Source of the DNA: Cycloclasticus sp.
GTDB taxonomy: Bacteria; Pseudomonadota; Gammaproteobacteria; Methylococcales; Cycloclasticaceae
NCBI GenBank assembly: GCA_019090295.1
Contig: JAHRWG010000071.1
Coordinates: 1 to 25,314 of the forward strand
Reading direction: 5' to 3'
DNA: 25,314 nucleotides
Shown: in pieces, positions 8,040-16,600 of the stretch
How positions within the stretch are numbered: position 1 is the stretch's first letter
Layout: every line of letters begins with the position of its first letter
Translations under genes and position numbers: made by a program
Notes under the pieces: generated by a model
The model's database searches: none
Told to the model about the DNA's origin: nothing
Seen by the model: the letters and a program-made list of their open reading frames with translations, nothing else

Positions 8040-8267
8040 ATGATCCGCTGCCACCTAGCCCGATTAATGGGTGAGAGAAAAATGCGCATTAGCGACGTAA
8101 TGCGAGAAACCGGCCTAAGCCGTACAACTGTCACGCTGCTTTACAAAGAAACCGCGCTCAAGGTGGACTTAGAGGCGCTCGATAAGCTGTGTGGTTTGTT
8201 TGATTGTGAAATCCAAGATCTATTACAAAAATCGCCAGCAGAAACCGAATTTAATGAGAACAAGTAA
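8040..8267 (+). CDS. mad1: Small Xre/Cro-type HTH regulator (Mad1-like)
   Basis: The 75-aa protein is almost entirely a Cro/C1-type helix-turn-helix of the YozG/HTH_26 kind. MRISDVMRETGLSRTTVTLLYK (about 15-36) forms the helix-turn-helix, and ALDKLCGLFDCEIQDLL is the usual closing helices. It is predicted to repress or tune the operon, probably at the inverted repeat 7930-7960; limiting methylase or kinase expression is a common job for such genes. GGAGAG (8031-8036) serves the ATG. Its stop overlaps the mad2 ATG (TAATG). The symbol is assigned by position in an eight-gene operon resembling MADS, from memory; the HTH call itself is secure. Confidence 0.8.
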   Translation: MIRCHLARLMGERKMRISDVMRETGLSRTTVTLLYKETALKVDLEALDKLCGLFDCEIQDLLQKSPAETEFNENK

Positions 8268-10321
8268 TGACAACAACCAATGATAAAAAGCCATCAGAAG
8301 TACTCGCCATCGAAGATGGCATGACGCTGGATTACCTAACCAATAATCCAATAAAAGAAACGCCTAAAGAATTGGTTCGTCAAAAAACCTTACGCGCCTT
8401 GTTCCATGAATACGGCATCAGTGCTGAAGATATGGAGCTTGATGTAAAGGTTAAAATTGCTGGTAAGCAGAAGAAAATTGATATAGCCATTTTCGAACAT
8501 GGTGCTGCTCATATTCCTGAAAATATTCGCCGCATTGTTATCTGTGATAAAGAGCCGAAAAAAGGCAAAAAATCCACGGTAAAAATGCGTGATCACGACC
8601 AAGCGCAGAAAGATCTTCAGTTGATGGAAGACATGATGCGTGAACAGGTTGGCGGTAAGTACGTGCTAGAAAAGTGCCAGTGGGGTTTATGGACCAACGG
8701 CATCGAATTTTTCTTCGTGGAAAAAGAAGAATCTCGTTTCGATACCAAGTTCAACGCAGTTGGGGATTGGCCATTAGCAGATGAGACTCTGGGGAGTCGA
8801 GATGTTGCATCAAACGCACAGCTAAGAACCGCTGACCGTGAGATGCTACTTACAGCGTTTCGTCGTTGTCACAACTTCATTCATGGTAATGAAGGGATGC
8901 CTAAAGATGCAGCATTCTGGCAGTTCTTATACCTTATCTTCTCAAAAATGTACGATGAGCGTATCGGCAATCGTGATCGTGAATTCTGGGCGTCACCAAC
9001 GGAGCAGTTTGATGACGAAGGGCGCAAGAAAATCAGAACGCGCATCAATCCATTATTTGAAAAGGTGAAAAAAGCCTACCCGGAAATTTTTGCAGGTAAT
9101 GAAGAAATTACTTTGTCAGATCGCGCTTTGGCGTTCATGGTGTCTGAACTTGCTAAGTATGACTTTACTCGTACTGAAATGGACGCCAAAGGCGCCGCTT
9201 ATCAAGAAGTTGTTGGTGATAATCTACGTGGTGACCGTGGTCAATACTTTACGCCGCGCGGCGCAATCAAGCTCATTGTAGAAATGATGGCACCACAACC
9301 ACATGAAAAAGTGCTGGACCCATCATGCGGAACTGGTGGTTTCTTAGAACAAACCTTAAGCTTCATTAACAGAAAGCTTTGTGAAGAGGAAGAAGTCAAA
9401 TTAGGGGCTGAAACCACAGAAGAATTTATTTCTATTCAGCAACAAATTAAAAAGTTTGCCGAAAATAATCTTTTTGGTTGTGATTTTGATCCCTTCCTGT
9501 GTCGCGCATCGCAAATGAACGTGGTGATGGCAAGTAATGCCATGGCCAACATTTATCACATGAACTCATTGGAATACCCTCACGGGCATTTAAAAGGTGT
9601 AGAACCAGCCAAAAGTAAGATTCCAGTTGGCGATTCAAGCGGTAAAGAAGGCAGTATCGACGTCATCTTAACTAACCCGCCGTTTGGTTCAGATATTCCA
9701 GTTACTGATAAGCAAATTCTTGAGCAGTTTGATCTTGCGTACATTTGGGAGCGCACTGAAAACGGTGGCTTTAGAAAAACAGAGCGCCGTAAAGATGCAG
9801 TTTCGCCCGAGATTTTGTTTATTGAACGTTGCGTGCAGTGGCTTAAGCAAGGCGGTCGCATGGGTATCGTGTTACCAGATGGTATTTTAGGTAACCCCGG
9901 TGATGAATATATTCGCTGGTGGTTAATGCAAGAGTGCTGGGTGCTTGGTTGTGTCGACTTACCTGTAGAGTCATTTATCGTTGAAGCTAACGTAAATATC
10001 TTAACTAGCCTACTGTTCTTGAAAAAGAAAACCGATACTGAAAAAGATGCTATTGCCATCGGTGGAGAGCCTGAATACCCGGTATTTATGGCGGTTGCAG
10101 AAAAAGTAGGCTTCGATCGTCGTGGTAATACGCTGTATGAGCGTCACCCAGACGGCGAAGAGAAAGTTATCGAAGAAGAAGTTGAAGAACGTATTCGCAT
10201 CAACGGCCACAATGTGGTGCGTAAGCTGAAGCGTCGTAGCAAAATTTTAGATGACGACCTGCCAAAAATTGCTAAAGCCTGGAAAGAGTTTCGCGTTAAC
10301 AATCCGGAGCCATCGGTATGA
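8267..10321 (+). CDS. mad2: HsdM-like N6-adenine DNA methyltransferase with N-terminal HsdR-N-type domain (Mad2-like)
   Basis: The protein has 684 aa. Residues 1 to ~145 resemble the HSDR_N_2 nuclease-like domain found on type I R proteins (KKIDIAIFEHGA, KCQWGLWTNG). However, the expected E-x-K is C93-D94-K95 after D72, so the nuclease site appears dead. A helical HsdM-type part follows (about 200-320, with FWQFLYLIFSKMYDE), then the methyltransferase core. Motif I, LDPSCGTGGF (350-359), binds S-adenosylmethionine, and catalytic motif IV is N470-P-P-F473. It would methylate adenine at sites chosen by the HsdS-like protein encoded three genes downstream, marking self DNA. No HsdR follows. It is coupled to its neighbours by overlaps at both ends (ATGA with mad3). 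Confidence 0.9.
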   Translation: MTTTNDKKPSEVLAIEDGMTLDYLTNNPIKETPKELVRQKTLRALFHEYGISAEDMELDVKVKIAGKQKKIDIAIFEHGAAHIPENIRRIVICDKEPKKGKKSTVKMRDHDQAQKDLQLMEDMMREQVGGKYVLEKCQWGLWTNGIEFFFVEKEESRFDTKFNAVGDWPLADETLGSRDVASNAQLRTADREMLLTAFRRCHNFIHGNEGMPKDAAFWQFLYLIFSKMYDERIGNRDREFWASPTEQFDDEGRKKIRTRINPLFEKVKKAYPEIFAGNEEITLSDRALAFMVSELAKYDFTRTEMDAKGAAYQEVVGDNLRGDRGQYFTPRGAIKLIVEMMAPQPHEKVLDPSCGTGGFLEQTLSFINRKLCEEEEVKLGAETTEEFISIQQQIKKFAENNLFGCDFDPFLCRASQMNVVMASNAMANIYHMNSLEYPHGHLKGVEPAKSKIPVGDSSGKEGSIDVILTNPPFGSDIPVTDKQILEQFDLAYIWERTENGGFRKTERRKDAVSPEILFIERCVQWLKQGGRMGIVLPDGILGNPGDEYIRWWLMQECWVLGCVDLPVESFIVEANVNILTSLLFLKKKTDTEKDAIAIGGEPEYPVFMAVAEKVGFDRRGNTLYERHPDGEEKVIEEEVEERIRINGHNVVRKLKRRSKILDDDLPKIAKAWKEFRVNNPEPSV

Positions 10322-11613
10322 TCTCAAGAATAGAGGCCTACAAATACCGCTGCTTTAATACGCTGGATCTAGCCTTAGAGCAGCAGCATGTATTTGCAGG
10401 CTCTAATGGTTCAGGTAAAACAACGTTACTTGATATCCCAGCTTTGTTTGGTGATTTATTAAATGTGTCGGACATAAACGATGCGTTCTTTAAACCCACC
10501 AATGGCAAAGAGCGAGCGCGCGCAGAAGCAGCCAAAGAAGTCGTTCATCAGCTTCGAGGCGAGTACTTTATCTTGGCACTGGAAGTGAGCTTACCTCCTT
10601 CAGTTATTGAGGAACTGTTAAGAGGCGCTAGCGATGCCTGGCAGAGTAAGTTTCAGAAAAGTGAACTAAGGCCTGATACCGCGCGATACGAAATATCGTT
10701 AAGAATCAACCAGGATAAATTTCAAGTTACAGAAGAGCACTTAACGCTTTTTCCTAACAATGAGTTGCGCCCAGAACATGGCATGGGTCTTATTGGCGTA
10801 GATGATTTCAGGCGCAGTGCGCCTTGGTTTAAGGTGTTATCTCGCAGTTTAGGTACCAAGGTTAAATACCAGGCAGAGTATCAAGCTGGAAAATCATCCA
10901 TGCTTGAATTTGGCCTACGAGATAACCAATTGGCTTTAGCCGCGCTACCAGCTGACCATGATTTATACCCAGCAGCGCTATGGCTACAAGAGTTTCTTAT
11001 TCAAGGCTCACATTGCTACGAGCCACAATGGCCTGCAATGCGAATGGCCGCTTCGCCAAGAGATAAGCACGCCTTTAAAGCGGACGGGAGTAGTTTACCT
11101 TGGCAGGTACATGCCTTGCAGCTGAGCGATCCCGAAGGCTTAAGCGAATGGCTAGAGTTGGTGCAAATGGCGCTGCCTTCTATTGCCAAAATTGAAGCCA
11201 AGCAGCGTATTGATGATAGCTTTTGTTACCTAGAAGTAACCTATAGCAACGGTATGGTGGTTCCTTCGAGCGGTTTGTCGCACGGAACTCTGCATATCTT
11301 AGCGTTGACCATTATTCCGTATTTGCAGAATGCACCTAAGATCATCACCTTAGAAGAGCCTGAAAACGGTATTCACCCTAAGGCAATCGATGCGGTGTTA
11401 GAAGCGTTAAAGCTCACCTCTGATACGCAATTGTGGTTATCAACGCACTCACCTGTGGTGCTCGCCAATACCGAAGTCGAGCAAATCATTACCATGCGCT
11501 TTAACCAAGACGGCGCAACAGAAGTATTAAAAGGCCATGAACACCCCCGCCTAAAAACATGGAAGGGCGAAGTGGATTTAGGAACCTTATTTGCGGCCGG
11601 AGTGTTGGAATAA
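10318..11613 (+). CDS. mad3: AAA15/OLD-type ATPase (Mad3-like)
   Basis: The 431-aa ABC/SMC-style ATPase has the AAA_15/AAA_21 layout. Walker A is G28-T35 (GSNGSGKT), directly after a short N-terminal strand (ISRIEAYKYRCF). A signature-like SSGLSHGTLHILAL lies around 320-333, Walker B ends at E346-E347 (ITLEEPENGIHP), and a histidine switch follows at H377 (LSTHSP). There is no C-terminal TOPRIM domain as in full OLD nucleases, but the next gene encodes a small TOPRIM-like protein. This split resembles AriA/AriB of PARIS or OLD systems. The likely role is an ATP-driven sensor or scaffold controlling the partner. Start and stop are clear: it overlaps mad2 by 4 nt and sits 2 nt from mad4. Confidence 0.87.
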   Translation: MISRIEAYKYRCFNTLDLALEQQHVFAGSNGSGKTTLLDIPALFGDLLNVSDINDAFFKPTNGKERARAEAAKEVVHQLRGEYFILALEVSLPPSVIEELLRGASDAWQSKFQKSELRPDTARYEISLRINQDKFQVTEEHLTLFPNNELRPEHGMGLIGVDDFRRSAPWFKVLSRSLGTKVKYQAEYQAGKSSMLEFGLRDNQLALAALPADHDLYPAALWLQEFLIQGSHCYEPQWPAMRMAASPRDKHAFKADGSSLPWQVHALQLSDPEGLSEWLELVQMALPSIAKIEAKQRIDDSFCYLEVTYSNGMVVPSSGLSHGTLHILALTIIPYLQNAPKIITLEEPENGIHPKAIDAVLEALKLTSDTQLWLSTHSPVVLANTEVEQIITMRFNQDGATEVLKGHEHPRLKTWKGEVDLGTLFAAGVLE

Positions 11614-11615
11614 TC

Positions 11616-12278
11616 ATGAGAGATATTGTTTTTTTAGTAGCCGACGGTGAAATGCAAGCCACCGTAGAAGGCTTTTTCGAAAATCCGGCGTTTGATGCAC
11701 GACTGCAATGCGCCAGATTTGAATTCGACACCAAGCAAGATTTGATTAAACATCCTGGAAAAGACCCTGGCGTTTATCAAAATGGCCACTACCTACTTCA
11801 AAGATGTATCGATAGCCACAGATACGCTGTTGTTATGGTCGATTTCGCGTTTAATGACAATTTACAAACAAGGGATTATCAGCAGTTTTGTGAAACTATT
11901 AAAGCCAATATGCGTGCCGCAGGTTGGCCAGATGATCGCTTTTTTGTCATGGCAATTAACCCAGAGCTGGAAGTATTAATGTGGCAAGCTGATACCAGCC
12001 GCATCGAGCATATTTTTGATTACCCAAGAGATAGAGGCGCTGGCACCTTAAGAGCTTGGTTGCAAGCTAAAAACCTATGGGATGCTGATGCACTCAAACC
12101 TGCCGATCCCAAAGCGGCGATTGATGCGGTAAGAGGCCAAAGCTGGGGGCGGAAAAAGACCCACTCTCAGCTGTTTAAGCGCATTGCCAAAGAGGTGTCT
12201 TTTCGTGGTTGTGCAGATGAGTCGTTTAATGGCTTATTGCATCAGATTCAGGCTTGGTATCCGAGGATTTACGCATGA
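11616..12278 (+). CDS. mad4: TOPRIM/DUF4276-like partner of the ATPase (Mad4-like)
   Basis: The protein has 220 aa from the ATG at 11616. An upstream in-frame ATG at 11559 would overlap mad3 by 55 nt and adds nothing conserved. The start IVFLVADGEMQATVEGFF places G11-E12 where TOPRIM-like proteins have the catalytic glutamate. VVMVDFAFND (about 72-81) corresponds to the DxD strand, but only D76 is in place. INPELEVLMW (about 114-123) resembles the ELE-x-W/L element of DUF4276. I infer a metal-dependent nuclease or effector working with the preceding ATPase, but the incomplete DxD leaves activity open. It overlaps mad5 by 4 nt (ATGA). The fold assignment is moderate. Confidence 0.7.
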   Translation: MRDIVFLVADGEMQATVEGFFENPAFDARLQCARFEFDTKQDLIKHPGKDPGVYQNGHYLLQRCIDSHRYAVVMVDFAFNDNLQTRDYQQFCETIKANMRAAGWPDDRFFVMAINPELEVLMWQADTSRIEHIFDYPRDRGAGTLRAWLQAKNLWDADALKPADPKAAIDAVRGQSWGRKKTHSQLFKRIAKEVSFRGCADESFNGLLHQIQAWYPRIYA

Positions 12279-13684
12279 GAATAAAAACCATACCAAGTAA
12301 TTGGCTGAGTGATGAAGGGCGACGTCTTGATTGTGGTCCTTATATGACTGGAGCTAAAGAGGCGGAAAAAATAATTGACGACTGCTTATTGCCTAAGAAG
12401 GAATTAAAAGACTTTTTAGTAAATGGAGCTAAAGGTGCTTTTCATGCGGGGAGAGAAGGTCGAGTTTGGGTAAAGGAAGAACGTTATGGCGTTCCTTTCA
12501 TGGGAAGTGTGGATATTATTCAGGCCAATTTAGATAGATTACCTTTGATATCCAAAGAACAGGTAAGTCGCAAACCATTATTCAGAGTTTTCAAAGATTG
12601 GGTTCTGGTCACTAGGTCTGGAACCATCGGGAGAATGACTTTAGCTAGACAGGAAATGGATGGTCACGCTTGTTCAGAGCATGTTATGAGGGTTGTTCCC
12701 GATCCAGAGAAAATATCCCCTGGATATCTGTACTGCTATCTGAGAAGTAAATTCGGTGTCCCACTTGTAGTCAGTTCGACGTACGGAGCAATTATTCAGC
12801 ATATTGAGCCTCATCACGTAATTAATTTGCCTGTCCCAATTGTTGATAAGCAATTTGAGGAAAAAGCGCATGAGCTAATAAACAAGTGTGGTGATAATCG
12901 AACTGAATCTAATGCATTATTTAAAAAAGCTGGGCAGCTTATCAACGAACATTTTAGTTTTCCAAATAAACTCGCCTTATCTCATCGCATTTTTACTCAT
13001 TCAGCAGCTTCATCGTCGTTAGTTCAAAAACGTATGGATGCAACTTATCACGATCGGGTTGCCCAAATGAGTGATGACTTGGTTGAACAGGCTGGCGCAG
13101 AGAAAACGTTGGCTGAGTTAGGAGTGAACACCGGCGAATCTGGTCGAATGAAACTGGTTTTCACCGAAAGTGATTATGGGGTTCCCTTTACAACGAGCGG
13201 TGAAATTTTTCGGGCCCGTTACGAACCACAACGGTTTTTAGCAAAATCAAAGTTAGGTGATGTTGCAGATTGGGGTGTACGACAAGAAGATATTCTATTG
13301 GCTCGAAGTGGGCAAGTAGGCGGCATTATTGGCACAGGTGTTTGGGCTGATTCCCGCTTTGAAAACGCAGCAGTGTCAGTCGACGTGATAAGAATTAAAG
13401 CTCAAGAATCAGAGGTTTTACCTGGTTATCTGTATGCCTATCTTATGTGTACGGATGTTGGTTACAGACAACTTATTCGGTCAGCTTCTGGAAGCTCAAT
13501 TCCACACTTATCTTCCGACGATGTTTTGAAACTAAAGCTTCCTCGTATGGGGACTGCGGAAGAAAAAGCAGTACATGAGCTAGTACAAAAAGCAGGTGAG
13601 CTGGCTGCAGAAGCACAGAAGCTCGAAGATGAAGCAGTAAAAATGGTCGAAGACGCAATAGAAGCAGCAGCACCAAAGCATTAA
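12275..13684 (+). CDS. mad5: HsdS-like DNA specificity subunit with two target-recognition domains (Mad5-like)
   Basis: The protein has 469 aa from the ATG at 12275, which overlaps the mad4 stop; an in-frame TTG at 12254 is less likely. Two similar target-recognition domains are visible. The first (about 70-200) has YGVPFMGSVDI, VLVTRSGTIGRM, PGYLYCYL and INLPVPI. The second (about 285-435) has YGVPFTTSGEI, ILLARSGQVGGI, PGYLYAYL and LKLPRM. Each is followed by a helical spacer (about 200-240 and 435-465) that would pair with the methyltransferase. Two different TRDs imply a split asymmetric target sequence, which I cannot predict. It should guide Mad2, and perhaps the restriction proteins, to DNA. 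Its stop is 9 nt before mad6. Confidence 0.88.
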   Translation: MRIKTIPSNWLSDEGRRLDCGPYMTGAKEAEKIIDDCLLPKKELKDFLVNGAKGAFHAGREGRVWVKEERYGVPFMGSVDIIQANLDRLPLISKEQVSRKPLFRVFKDWVLVTRSGTIGRMTLARQEMDGHACSEHVMRVVPDPEKISPGYLYCYLRSKFGVPLVVSSTYGAIIQHIEPHHVINLPVPIVDKQFEEKAHELINKCGDNRTESNALFKKAGQLINEHFSFPNKLALSHRIFTHSAASSSLVQKRMDATYHDRVAQMSDDLVEQAGAEKTLAELGVNTGESGRMKLVFTESDYGVPFTTSGEIFRARYEPQRFLAKSKLGDVADWGVRQEDILLARSGQVGGIIGTGVWADSRFENAAVSVDVIRIKAQESEVLPGYLYAYLMCTDVGYRQLIRSASGSSIPHLSSDDVLKLKLPRMGTAEEKAVHELVQKAGELAAEAQKLEDEAVKMVEDAIEAAAPKH

Positions 13685-13690
13685 GGAGAG
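13684..13690 (+). promoter_or_regulatory. Shine-Dalgarno for mad6
   Basis: AGGAGAG starts at the mad5 stop codon and lies 3 nt before the ATG at 13694. This is the only cargo junction besides mad3/mad4 without a gene overlap, so mad6 has its own strong initiation site. Confidence 0.7.
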
Positions 13691-13693
13691 GTT

Positions 13694-16600
13694 ATGGCAC
13701 AGGTATTTGCAATTGGTGATGTGGTTAACGATGAAGAGCGTAAAGCCATCGCTTGGTTAAAAGAAAAGTTACCCGACGATTACTTTATTATTCATAGCTT
13801 TGAAGTTGAACAGTATAACCAGCTGTTTGAAGTGGATATCTGTGTTGTTGCGCCCCATGCTATTTATTTGGTGGATGCCAAGGGCATTCACGGAAAAGTT
13901 GAGGTGGATGGCACCATGTGGCATACCGCCCACAACAGCTATCGCTCGCCATTGCCAAAATTACGTGGCAATGCGAAGTCGTTATCCGGCCTGATTTCTA
14001 AGCAAAATCGCGCAAACAGGGATCTGAAAAACATCTATGTAGACACTGCGGTGGTACTCACTATAGATGATTGCGAGTTCAAGGACCCAGAAGATCGCGA
14101 GCGCGGCCATGTGGTGGCACTAAAAAACAGCACCCGTTTCTTTACCGACAGTGCCCGTATTCCAGAGCGCTTTGAGCGCAATGTGACTAAGTACATTCAG
14201 ATTATCGCAGAGGCCCTGGGGAAATCGGCCAAAAAGCGTAGCCATGGTGTACGTTTTGGTAACTGGGAAGTGGCTGAAACCTTGGTCGATAACCAGTACT
14301 TTACGGAATACCGTGTATTTAACATTACCGCTGGCCGCAAAGGCGGCACTGTGCTGGCTAAAGCTTATAAAGCCGACCCTTACTTACCAGATGAAGAACG
14401 CAGCAAGCAAAAGCGCCTGATTGAAAACGCGTATCGTGCCATTGCAAAAATGCCCTCGCATTCCGCCATTATTGGTGTGAAAGACTTCTTTGTTACCGAA
14501 GCGCAAGATAAATACTTGTTATTAACCGATGACATTCCTGGCGAAATCCTCAGCAAAAAGCTTAAAGACGCAAGCTCGCTGCTCACATTGGATCAGAAAA
14601 AGCGCATCGTTAATGACCTGTTGCTGGCGTTGGCGCATTTATGCCGCAATGGCGTAGTCCATCGCAATATTATCCCTGAGCATATCTTAATGGGGGCCGA
14701 TGGTCAGCCAAGGCTGATTGATTTTGACTACGCTCGGATAGGGGCTGAAAACACCACCACGATTGCCGACGAAGTACAGCAGCGGATCTCAAACCGTTAT
14801 AAAGCCCCCGAACTCTGGGCTGATAGTCATGCAGCGAGCTGCGCCTCGGATATGTACAGTTTAGGTCTGGTTATTTTTGAGCTGTTTAGTGGTGATGCGG
14901 CCTTTGATTCGGTCACCCAAGCTATCGAGAAATCGTGTCTGCTGGGTACAAAGTTAAGTGAGCGATATAAACAGCTACCAGCAGAGTTTGATAATTGGCT
15001 GCAAACCTTATCTCACAAAGATGCACAGCAACGTCCAAGCCCTGAAGATGCGCTGTCACAATTTAATGCACTCTGGCAACCCAAAGCAGCAGTAGAAACT
15101 ACTGAGGCTAATAAACCCGAACAACTGAGTGTTAAAGCGCCGAATAATCATGAGTCTTCAGTCAATTACAAGCGTTTACCGAGTGGCTACCAGCTAACTA
15201 ATAAATACGTCGTGCAGCAACCACTCGGTAAACCTGGCGGTTTTGGTATTGTGTATAAGGTGACGGATACTTTTGGTGATGTTTCGCGTGCGGTGAAGCT
15301 GATTTTGAATGATAGAGAATCAGTATTAGAGCGTTTAAAGCAGGAATACCGCACCTTGGTAAAACTGCCAGAGCACCCCTATGTGGTAAAGGTGTACGAT
15401 GCAGACGTATTACCGAACCAAGGCCCTCCTTATATTGTTTTTGAGTACCTTGAAGGGCTAGATGTGAGTGAGCTGATCCAGCAACGCTCATTAACGGCAC
15501 ACGAAGTGTGGACCATGGCCAAGCAGGTAGCAGAAGGTTTACAGCATTTACACGAGCACAATATTTTCCACTGTGACATCAAGCCACAAAACCTGATTTG
15601 GAAAGACGGTAAAGTTCGTATCATCGATTTTAATGTATCGGTAGATGCTGAAGATCTAACCTTAGGGGGCGGTTCTCGAAAGTATTTACCACCAGATTTA
15701 AGCATTACCGAAACACCGCAAGCCTCTGATTTGGTTGACAGGGATTTATATGCCTTGGGCATTACCCTGTATCGAGCTATGACCGGTGAATACCCATGGG
15801 CCAATGTGCAGTGCCCACCTATGGACGAGTTAGCTCGTCACCCTAGTGAGTTTACCCAGAGCTTTAATTTAACCGATGATGTTTCGGCGGTACTGCTAAA
15901 ACTGATCGCCCCTAAACGAGTTGACCGCTTTGAGTCCGCCGAGCAATTGCTCAAAGCACTGAATAAAGTCCAGCAGTTGAAAAAGGCGCAAACCTTATCG
16001 GAAGAAAGTACTTCGCAGTTTCATTTACCTCCTCTAGCCGACGGTTCTAATCCAAGTAAATCTGCGTTTCATGATTTTATGCTGACGCTGTATAGCCAAA
16101 GTCGGCATTCAAATGCGGGCACCCGTGGCTTAGATGATTACGCAAAGTTAATTTACGTTGAAACCGCCTTAGATACCGAGCTTGCGCCTGCAATTCTGGC
16201 TGGGCAACTGCGCTTAGTGCTAATTACCGGTAATGCCGGTGATGGTAAAACTGCATTTTTGCAGCAATTGGAGTCTCAAGTTGAAGCGCAAGGAACAAGT
16301 GTTCACTTAAACCCACAAGGGAATGGCAGCTGGTTTGAAATAAATGGCCATAAGTACCTAACTAACTACGATGGTAGTCAAGACGAAGGTAGCAAAGATA
16401 ATGATGCGGTACTCGAAGAGTTCTTTAGCGTCTATCAAGGTAACGATTCAAATACATGGCCACACCACGAGACTCGTTTAATTGCTATTAACGAAGGCCG
16501 TTTGGTCGACTTTTTAAGCCAACACTCGGAAGGCTTTTCCGCTCTAAAAGCTGTGGTTGAACAAAGTTTAAAAGATGGTTCGGTGCAAAATGACGTAGCG

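Noticed and set aside
9580..10059. 159-codon open frame on the minus strand
   Set aside because: It lies fully inside the methyltransferase gene over its motif IV region, shows no domain and has no ribosome site; it is a shadow frame.
11559..11615. Upstream ATG start for mad4
   Set aside because: It would overlap mad3 by 55 nt. The ATG at 11616 begins exactly at the predicted first strand (RDIVFLVADGE).
8267..13684. Ordinary type I restriction-modification system
   Set aside because: M- and S-like proteins exist but there is no HsdR helicase-nuclease, and they are embedded in one operon with kinase and giant ATPase genes.
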